Shown in pieces: positions 58,185-64,000 of a DNA stretch of 64,000 nt; the first letter of the stretch is position 1, and every line of letters starts with the position of its first letter. The position numbers and the translations under genes are program-made. The stretch covers positions 1-64,000 of the forward strand of contig JAZRZO010000053.1 of assembly GCA_045601405.1 (NCBI GenBank). The letters are read 5' to 3'. Below the pieces are notes generated by a model, which was not told where the DNA came from, searched no databases, and saw only the letters and a list, made by a program, of their open reading frames with translations. This DNA comes from RGIG5612 sp045601405 (lineage in GTDB: Bacteria; Bacillota; Clostridia; Lachnospirales; Lachnospiraceae).

Positions 58185-59023
58185 TTTGTCCCTTCTTCAA
58201 GTGTCTTTATAAGCCCTCCAAGCTGAGGCTCAAACTTCACGCCATACCAGTGGTCTTCGTCATCCGCAGTTCCTCTTATGCAGTCAACGGTAAAATCCGC
58301 TGCAACGCATGCCGCGTTCACTGCCCCCACATTTCTCATAAGAGCGCCTACAAAGGCTGAGGAATAGATATCGCCTGTTCCATGGCAGCTTCCCGCTATC
58401 TGCTCATGCTCATAATATGATGAAAATCCCGCTTCATATATCTCTACTCCCGTATATCCCTCTCTGAACGATACTCCCGTAAGTATCACACAGCCTCCGC
58501 AAAGCTCGTCTAATGCGGAAAGCAGTTCATCCGTATATGCCTGATCATATTTTTCTCTGTATTCGATATCTGTAAGGAGGCACGCCTCTGTGATATTCGG
58601 AAGTATTATGTCTGCTCCCGCGCACAGCCACTTCATACCCTCAACATATTCCTCGTCAAAGCCTGTATACAGTTTACCGTTGTCAGCCATTGCCGGATCT
58701 ATCACCCGTACGCCGCCGCTGATCAGACAGTCATCCATTATCCGGGCAACATGTTTTATCTGCTTTACGCTTCCGAGATATCCGGTATATACAGCGTCAA
58801 AAAAAATATCCGTCTCCACCCAATGCTTTCTGATCTTTGGCATTTCCGCTGTAAGATCCTTAAAGGTGAAGCCTTCAAAGCCGCCGGTATGCGTGGACAG
58901 AACGGCTGACGGTATGATACAGCACTCATGGCCGCACGCTGAAATGATGGGGAGTGCCACTGTTCCAGAGCACTGCCCCAGGCATGATATATCCTGTATC
59001 GTTAGTATCCTTTTGTAGTCCAT
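58178..59023 (-). CDS. pdxY: Pyridoxamine kinase (ribokinase family)
   Basis: A 281-residue cytoplasmic kinase that phosphorylates pyridoxamine/pyridoxal for PLP salvage. Family features are ILTIQDISCLGQCSGTVALP, STHTGGFEGFTFKDLT, YTGYLGSVKQI, VIDPAMADNGKLYTGF and the ATP/anion-hole motif SCHGTGDIYSSAFVGALM. PLP is needed by the transaminases that would feed the keto-acid operon. It stands alone on the minus strand; the symbol follows the usual annotation of this clostridial form and is approximate. Confidence 0.9.
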   Translation of the reverse strand: MDYKRILTIQDISCLGQCSGTVALPIISACGHECCIIPSAVLSTHTGGFEGFTFKDLTAEMPKIRKHWVETDIFFDAVYTGYLGSVKQIKHVARIMDDCLISGGVRVIDPAMADNGKLYTGFDEEYVEGMKWLCAGADIILPNITEACLLTDIEYREKYDQAYTDELLSALDELCGGCVILTGVSFREGYTGVEIYEAGFSSYYEHEQIAGSCHGTGDIYSSAFVGALMRNVGAVNAACVAADFTVDCIRGTADDEDHWYGVKFEPQLGGLIKTLEEGTKV

Positions 59024-59143
59024 ATGAATCTTCCCTCTGTTCCTCTGAAAATTTTCACCATTATATCACATCATCCGTCCACAGAAAATGACACACTCAT
59101 AGTCTTCCTCCTCCGGAATGATGACGTTGTGGTCTGCAACAGC

Positions 59144-59179
59144 CTTCCCCCCCTCCGGGGGAAGGTGTCGCCGCAGGCG
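59144..59179 (-). repeat. Interspersed repeat core, reverse orientation
   Basis: CCTTCCCCC (59144-59152) pairs with GGGGGAAGG (59157-59165) around a CTCC loop, followed by GTGTCGCCGCAGGCG. Read on the minus strand it aligns with the core of the 73-bp repeats at 39461 and 39656. The gap 59024-59371 holds this repeat, the hairpin at 59206 and the malic enzyme promoter, and no gene. Confidence 0.75.
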
Positions 59180-59205
59180 TATGAAATCTTACAATCCCGC
59201 CTCGG

Positions 59206-59261
59206 AGCATATATACCTCCGGGCGATGATGCCGGTTTAATCGCCCGGAGGTATATATGCT
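59206..59261. repeat. Perfect 22-bp inverted repeat, hairpin module of the interspersed family
   Basis: 59206-59227 and 59240-59261 are exact reverse complements around a 12-base loop. The arms carry GCATATATACC and CCGGGCGAT. Preceding bases TATGAAATCT and ATCCCGCC (59179-59202) match the flank of the hairpin at 39552-39634 in reverse orientation, proving a shared composite element. Confidence 0.9.
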
Positions 59262-59319
59262 GTTTCATCGTGAGCTCATACCATGCCGGAGCGCGGCGAA
59301 CGACATTCTTCCAAAGTCT

Positions 59320-59348
59320 TTGACATTGCAGTTGCTGATAAATAAAAT
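59320..59348 (+). promoter_or_regulatory. Promoter of the malic enzyme-permease operon
   Basis: TTGACA (59320-59325) and TAAAAT (59343-59348) are spaced 17 bases apart. GGAGGA follows just before the ATG at 59372, giving a short conventional leader. Confidence 0.65.
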
Positions 59349-59371
59349 AGTGAAAATGGAGGAATGAAAAA

Positions 59372-60553
59372 ATGAACATTGCTGATGAGAGTCTTGCCCT
59401 GCATTATGAAAAAAAAGGCAAGATAGAAATAGTGTCAACCGTAGAGGTAAAGGATAGTCACGATCTTTCGCTGGCATACACGCCGGGTGTGGCCAAGCCG
59501 TGTCTCGAGATACAAAAGGACCGGGCGCTTTCATTTGACCTTACAAGAAGATGGAATCTGTGCGCGGTCATCACTGACGGCAGCGCGGTGCTGGGTCTCG
59601 GAAACATCGGGCCGGAGGCGGCCATGCCGGTCATGGAGGGCAAATGTGTTCTGTTTAATGAGTTCGGCGGTGTTGACGCCTTTCCTCTCTGTGTGGACAC
59701 ACAGGACGTTGATGAGTTTGTTGAGACCGTATGCAATATTTCCAAAAGCTTCGGTGGGATAAACCTGGAGGATATCTCTGCTCCGAGGTGTTTTGAGATA
59801 GAAGAAAAACTTAAGGAAAGATGCGATATTCCGATCTTTCATGACGACCAGCACGGAACCGCTGTGGTAGTGCTGGCAGGTATGATCAACGCACTTAAGG
59901 CTGTCGGAAAGGAAAAAGAGACTCTCAAGGTCGCAGTGAGCGGAGCGGGAGCCGCAGCTACAGCAGTTGTAAAGCTGCTGCTTGGCTTCGGGATAAAAAA
60001 TATCATCATGTGTGACAGCAAAGGAATACTAAGTAAAAACAGACAGGATCTGAATCCGGCAAAACTGGCAATGGCCGGGATAACAAACCCCGGTGAGGCG
60101 GAGGGAACACTCAGGGATGCTGTTATGGGAGCGGATGTCTTTATCGGTGTGTCTGCTCCGGGACTGCTTACAGGAGAAATGATCAGGTCTATGGCATGCG
60201 ACCCGGTGATATTTGCCTGCGCCAACCCGACTCCGGAGATCTTTCCGGATGAGGCGATGGCCGCGGGAGCAGGGATAGTGTGTACGGGCAGAAGCGACTT
60301 TCCGAACCAGGTCAATAATGTGCTCGCGTTTCCCGGGATATTCAGAGGCGCGTTTGACGTAAGGGCAAAGGATATAAACGAGGAGATGAAGCTGGCGGCT
60401 GCTAATGCCATAGCGTCGCTGATATCTGATAATGACATTGCAAACGGCAGGATAATACCGGAGGCGTCAGACTTGAGAGTGGGAGAGGCTGTCGCAAAGG
60501 CAGTTGCCGGGGCCGCCATAAGAACGGGCACGGCACAGAAGGGAAATGAATGA
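59372..60553 (+). CDS. maeB: NAD(P)-dependent malic enzyme (oxaloacetate-decarboxylating)
   Basis: A 393-residue short bacterial malic enzyme converting malate to pyruvate, CO2 and NAD(P)H. It shows YTPGVAKPCLEI, the catalytic Tyr region, TDGSAVLGLGNIGPEAAMPV, the metal-site IPIFHDDQHGTAVV, the nucleotide fold VAVSGAGAAATAVVKLLLG and FACANPTPEIFPDEA. No phosphotransacetylase domain is fused, unlike enterobacterial MaeB. It overlaps the anion permease gene by four bases (ATGA), so malate import and oxidation appear coupled. Promoter and GGAGG site are good. Confidence 0.95.
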   Translation: MNIADESLALHYEKKGKIEIVSTVEVKDSHDLSLAYTPGVAKPCLEIQKDRALSFDLTRRWNLCAVITDGSAVLGLGNIGPEAAMPVMEGKCVLFNEFGGVDAFPLCVDTQDVDEFVETVCNISKSFGGINLEDISAPRCFEIEEKLKERCDIPIFHDDQHGTAVVVLAGMINALKAVGKEKETLKVAVSGAGAAATAVVKLLLGFGIKNIIMCDSKGILSKNRQDLNPAKLAMAGITNPGEAEGTLRDAVMGADVFIGVSAPGLLTGEMIRSMACDPVIFACANPTPEIFPDEAMAAGAGIVCTGRSDFPNQVNNVLAFPGIFRGAFDVRAKDINEEMKLAAANAIASLISDNDIANGRIIPEASDLRVGEAVAKAVAGAAIRTGTAQKGNE

Positions 60554-61824
60554 GTAAGTTTATTATAGCTATAATTATTTTTGCGTTGATGTATGTACTG
60601 CTGCTGATCTTTTCCAAGGTCAGGTGGATCACGGTGCTGGCGGCGGCGGCACTTTTCGTGATACTGGGAATACTCCCTGCGGGGCAGGTCTTTTCCGCCA
60701 TAAACTGGAATGTGATCATGATGCTCCTGGGCACTATGATCACCGTTACATTTTTTACTGAAAGCAAAATGCCGATGCTGATGGCCGAAAAGCTTCTGAA
60801 GATAGTACCGAATGTAAAGTGGGCCGTCGTGATGCTCAGTATGTTTTCCGGGATAATCTCGGCATTTGTGGATAATGTCGCTACTGTGCTGATGCTGGCG
60901 CCGGTGGGGCTTGCGGTATCAAAGGAACTGAAGGTAAATCCGATCCCTGTGATAATATCCATAACCGTTTCGTCTAATCTTCAGGGAGCGGCAACACTTG
61001 TTGGCGATACCACCTCCATACTTCTTGGCGGATATGCAAACATGAGTTTTAATGATTTCTTCTGGTTTAACGGCAGGCCGGGCATCTTTTTTGCGGTCGA
61101 GATAGGGGCTCTTGTTTCGATACCGGTCCTCCTTTTTATTTTCCGCAAGGAAAACGCCAAAGTGGAGGCGAAGACCACGGTAAAGGTTACAAACTATATG
61201 CCCACGATACTGCTGGGGGCAACCATTCTTCTTCTGATAGCGGCTTCGCAGCTGCCGTCAAAACCGGAGCTTACCAACGGATATATCTGCTGCGGCCTGG
61301 CGCTTATCGGTCTGATATACGAAGCGATAAGAAACAAGGGTATAAAACCTTCCGCGGACGCGATAAAGTCGGTGGATTACAAGACTCTGATACTTCTTGC
61401 CGGACTTTTTGTTGTTGTCAGGGGAGTGACTGAGGCAGGCGTGATAGACATGATCGCAAACTTCTTCATAAGGCTCGGCGGCAACTCAACTCTCCTTATG
61501 TATGTGATGATTGTGGGATTTTCCGTTATCTTCAGCGCATTTATAGACAACATTCCATACGTTGCAACCATGCTGCCCGTAGTACAGGGAATTGCATTAT
61601 CGCTCGGCCAGGAGCCGTATCTCTTATACTTCGGGCTTCTTATAGGCGCGACCCTGGGAGGGAATATCACTCCGGTGGGCGCGTCGGCAAACATAACTGG
61701 GATAGGTATCCTTCAAAAAGAAGGATATACCGTATCAACCGGGGATTTCATGCGCATCGGGGTTCCCTTTACCCTCATAGCCGCATTTACAGGGGCGTTG
61801 TTCAACTGGATATTCTGGAGCTGA
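60550..61824 (+). CDS. ArsB/NhaD (SLC13-like) anion permease
   Basis: A 424-residue inner membrane protein with about 11-12 helices and the ion transporter superfamily repeat pattern. The two hairpin regions read FVDNVATVLMLAPVGLAV and FIDNIPYVATMLPVVQGI, and the second is followed by GATLGGNITPVGASANITGI. Coupling to malic enzyme by an ATGA overlap suggests that it imports malate or a related C4-dicarboxylate rather than exporting arsenite; that is inference from context. Confidence 0.88.
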   Translation: MSKFIIAIIIFALMYVLLLIFSKVRWITVLAAAALFVILGILPAGQVFSAINWNVIMMLLGTMITVTFFTESKMPMLMAEKLLKIVPNVKWAVVMLSMFSGIISAFVDNVATVLMLAPVGLAVSKELKVNPIPVIISITVSSNLQGAATLVGDTTSILLGGYANMSFNDFFWFNGRPGIFFAVEIGALVSIPVLLFIFRKENAKVEAKTTVKVTNYMPTILLGATILLLIAASQLPSKPELTNGYICCGLALIGLIYEAIRNKGIKPSADAIKSVDYKTLILLAGLFVVVRGVTEAGVIDMIANFFIRLGGNSTLLMYVMIVGFSVIFSAFIDNIPYVATMLPVVQGIALSLGQEPYLLYFGLLIGATLGGNITPVGASANITGIGILQKEGYTVSTGDFMRIGVPFTLIAAFTGALFNWIFWS

Positions 61825-61828
61825 CAGC

Positions 61829-62973
61829 TCAGAAGCGCAAGGGGGCGTCATCGTTGAGATATCCGATGACTTCCCCGAATATGTCTGATATCACGCCCTT
61901 TTCGGCAAAGTCTTCAAGTCCGATCTGCTCCACAACACTCTTATAGTCGTATTTATACGCTCCGGCGGCGACCAGGTCCTCCCAAAGCTTTACGGCATGA
62001 GGATTGATCATCAAGACTTTCCTTCCATATCTGAAGAGCGACAAAGGCGCTTATCGCGCAGCTTATGCAGTACATCGGTGAGGAAAAGTTATGGGAGTAT
62101 ATGCACCAGGAATGTTCCATTGAAGAGTAGGGGGTCTCTCCGTATTCAAGGCAGATCTCCTTGTAGAGACTGCTCATCTCGTCCACTGTCATGTCCGGAT
62201 TTTTATATACCGCTCTCTTCCAGTCATCCAGCTCACAGCCTTCCACGATAACATCTGCCACATCTGTAAGATTGGCCTTATTGAACGCGGCGGCATCTCT
62301 GCCGAAGACCCTGCCTGAATATTTATGCAGTTCATCTATATCAAAACCGCCTGTGCTTACAGCTTCACGTCTGCCGGCGGCCGAATCTCTGTGTTCTGAT
62401 GATACAGTTCTGACCTCTGATTTCATCTGTTCAAGATCTTTTTCCGGGTAATTACGCTCATATATTATGTCGTCAGCATAGTCAACATAGTTGTCATAGC
62501 CGTTCATCTGCGCTATATCCGTTCTTACGGATACGAGTTCCATAAAGATCCCGCCTGCTTTTTCCGCAAAGGAGGCCATGCACTTTTCGACTATATCTGT
62601 ATAGAGGTTATCATCGAACAGAACCTCAAGTCTGGGCTTATCGCCAACGGCATCATCTAAGGTGCAGGTCTTTCCGTCTATCTCGCAGGATGTATTATAA
62701 AGGGTGCTGAGAAGGGAGTTGTACTCCTGCTGTATCCCCTGCGTCGTAAAGCTCCTTCATCCTGCTGCATTTTGAGGTGAAGGCTGTTATGTCTGTGTAG
62801 GTCGCTTCAAGCTCCGCTGTTTCAAAGCGGGTATCTTCTCTCCCGGAAGAAGATGACGGCGCCAGCACGTTGCGGATAGCCTGATTCAGGCCGGAGAAGA
62901 TGTTATCAGGTGTGCAGGTGGAAAGCGTTGCAGCGGTTGTGATTCAAAGTATGATTGCGGTTATTTTTTTCAT
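61829..62973 (-). pseudogene. Broken M3-family peptidase lipoprotein gene
   Basis: Reading from an ATG at 62973: a lipoprotein signal (MKKITAIIL, in-frame TGA at 62944, then ATLSTC as a lipobox). A mature start follows to about 62715, where the frame is lost. A second open stretch reads MNGYDNYVDYADDIIYERNY through SSLYKEICLEYGE to about 62060, and a third frame VLMINPHAVKLWEDLVAAGA runs to the stop at 61829. The order and motifs are those of M3 oligoendopeptidases, but the zinc-binding HExxH segment and about 200 residues around it are deleted. A stop, two frameshifts and a deletion make it inactive. Confidence 0.85.
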
Positions 62974-63091
62974 GATGGTCCTTTCTTCTGGTTGGTCTGC
63001 CGCCGGTCATACAACATCTATGTGTTTTTCCTGCGGTCACCACCGGAAGATAAAATGAAGCTATGGGAATCGTAAGCCTCACCGTACACAT

Positions 63092-63118
63092 AGCCTTCCC
63101 CCGGAGGGGAGGAAGGCT
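63092..63118. repeat. Short palindrome related to the interspersed repeat family
   Basis: AGCCTTCC (63092-63099) and GGAAGGCT (63111-63118) are exact complements around a G-rich loop with CCCGGAGGGG. The composition resembles the core at 59144. The gap 62974-63270 holds this hairpin and the promoter of the next gene, and no gene. Confidence 0.5.
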
Positions 63119-63190
63119 AATGCTGACTGCTACGCCTTCATGCCGGTGGAGGAAGACTGGGGATTTCAAAAAAGCTTGACAATATTTTGG

Positions 63191-63218
63191 TTGAATAGTT
63201 TTATCAGCAGCATATAAT
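63191..63218 (+). promoter_or_regulatory. Promoter of the GH2 gene
   Basis: TTGAAT (63191-63196) and a consensus TATAAT (63213-63218) are spaced 16 bases apart. A better TTGACA at 63176 is too far (31 bases) to pair with it and may be part of an overlapping promoter. GTGAGGAA precedes the ATG at 63271. Confidence 0.55.
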
Positions 63219-63270
63219 TTAGATAGACAGTCACACCGACTCATCAGTTTTACAGTGAGGAAATACCAAA

Positions 63271-64000
63271 ATGATCAGACTTAATAACAGCTGGCAGTTT
63301 ATTTACGAATGGTCCGATGACTTTATGAAGGAATTTATTGACGGCGAGGAAGTCCGGCTTCCCCACACTGTCAGGGAAATCCCTCTTCACTATCCGGACC
63401 CTTCAGACCACTCCACTGTCTGCGGCTACAGAAGATATATCGACCTTCCCAAAGAAGTGATCGGAAGCAGGATATTCCTTAAGTTCGAGGGCGCCGCGCA
63501 TATAGCCGGGATATACATCAACCACACCGCTGTCGGAACGCACCGCTGCGGATACACCGCATTCACACTTGATATCTCAGACTACGTTCATGCGGGCAAA
63601 AACCAGATCGCCGTAAAGCTTGACTGCAGGGAAAACCCCGATATTCCCCCCTTCGGAGGAACACCGGACAACCTTACATACGGCGGACTCTACCGTGATG
63701 TCTGGCTGGATATAAGACCCGAAACCTATATAGAGGACGTTTTTGTATATGCTAAAGATGAAAACAATATCCATGTCGATATCACCTGCTGCGGCCAGCC
63801 GATGCTCAGGGACATAGATATCTACAGCCCGAACGGAAATCTGGCGGCATCTGTTAAGGACTGCTCTGACAGCGAGGATATATATATCCCCCATCCTATG
63901 CTCTGGTCCGTCGAACATCCCAACATATATAAATGCGTTGTGACCATAAAGCATGAGGATGCTATAGACACCTTTGAGACAGGCTTTGGCATACGCCTTT
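63271..64000 (+). CDS. Glycoside hydrolase family 2 enzyme, N-terminal part (runs off the window)
   Basis: The first 243 codons are present and the frame is open to the end of the window. The N-terminal jelly-roll sugar-binding domain of GH2 beta-galactosidase/beta-glucuronidase type is clear: LNNSWQFIYEWSDDF, YRRYIDLPKEVIGSRIFLKF, GIYINHTAVGTHRCGYTAFT, PDNLTYGGLYRDVWLDIRP. The start of the immunoglobulin-like second domain follows (HPMLWSVEHPNIYKCVVTI). The catalytic barrel and its two Glu residues lie beyond the window, so the substrate cannot be predicted. Confidence 0.9.
   Translation, partial: MIRLNNSWQFIYEWSDDFMKEFIDGEEVRLPHTVREIPLHYPDPSDHSTVCGYRRYIDLPKEVIGSRIFLKFEGAAHIAGIYINHTAVGTHRCGYTAFTLDISDYVHAGKNQIAVKLDCRENPDIPPFGGTPDNLTYGGLYRDVWLDIRPETYIEDVFVYAKDENNIHVDITCCGQPMLRDIDIYSPNGNLAASVKDCSDSEDIYIPHPMLWSVEHPNIYKCVVTIKHEDAIDTFETGFGIRL

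Noticed and set aside
60550..61824. Arsenite efflux pump ArsB.
   Set aside because: No arsR, arsC or arsA gene is nearby and the gene is translationally coupled to malic enzyme; the superfamily includes dicarboxylate carriers.
62944..62946. TGA in the M3 peptidase signal peptide as a possible selenocysteine codon.
   Set aside because: A selenocysteine in the hydrophobic core of a signal peptide makes no sense, and the gene carries frameshifts and a deletion as well.

Overview
The window looks like a chromosomal segment of a strictly anaerobic, low-to-mid GC member of the Clostridia, most likely Lachnospiraceae-like. The evidence is GGAGG-type ribosome sites, an O2-sensitive class III ribonucleotide reductase (NrdD/NrdG), indolepyruvate:ferredoxin oxidoreductase, butyrate kinases with phosphate butyryltransferase, PerR with a rubredoxin-first ('reverse') rubrerythrin, and a gene pair that I recall as DUF5716/DUF5717, families annotated mainly in Clostridia. 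This placement is inference, not a database match.

Layout. 1-7630: a seven-gene minus-strand operon (iorA-iorB-2-hydroxyacid dehydrogenase-ptb-buk-gntR-buk). It appears to convert 2-keto acids to acyl-CoA, acyl-phosphate and free acid plus ATP under an FCD-type GntR regulator, with a strong palindrome at its promoter. 7792-13222: a tightly overlapping minus-strand operon (mobA, PIG-L-like deacetylase, small membrane protein, GT2-GtrA fusion, phosphodiester-glycosidase-like protein, secreted protein of unknown function), probably for surface glycans. 13244-14465: PerR and rubrerythrin. 14467-22798: an accessory island against the 3' end of a tRNA-Leu gene. It holds an XRE regulator, a DUF1016 nuclease, type I restriction genes hsdR-hsdS-hsdM with an unknown membrane protein between hsdS and hsdM, a decayed TM-Macro gene and a decayed primase-like gene.

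22863-43131: mostly housekeeping genes. These are a membrane-anchored FKBP/trigger-factor-like foldase, a large MacB/FtsX-type ABC transporter, thrS, a broken LTA-synthase-like gene, asnB, a large multi-pass membrane protein, dapB-dapA, PBP1A, a YigZ-family gene preceded by interspersed repeats, and valS. 43115-48254: three consecutive uncharacterised genes (helical-repeat protein, Hsp70/actin-like DUF5716, 1013-aa DUF5717). 48261-57311: rarA, citrate synthase, a small membrane protein, M18 aminopeptidase, a PAP2 protein, nrdG and nrdD. 57426-64000: a broken solute-binding protein, pyridoxamine kinase, malic enzyme with an anion permease, a broken M3 peptidase lipoprotein, and the start of a GH2 enzyme.

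Three window-wide themes stand out. First, gene decay: LTA synthase, solute-binding protein, M3 peptidase, TM-Macro and primase-like genes are all broken. Second, a family of interspersed palindromic repeats, with clear copies near 257, 39461-39728 and 59144-59261 and a possible one at 63092. Third, several genes whose -10 box lies only 7-9 nt before a start codon without a ribosome site, suggesting leaderless mRNAs. The most promising candidates for undescribed biology are the keto-acid-to-ATP operon, the DUF5716/DUF5717/helical-repeat trio, and the restriction island with its extra membrane protein.
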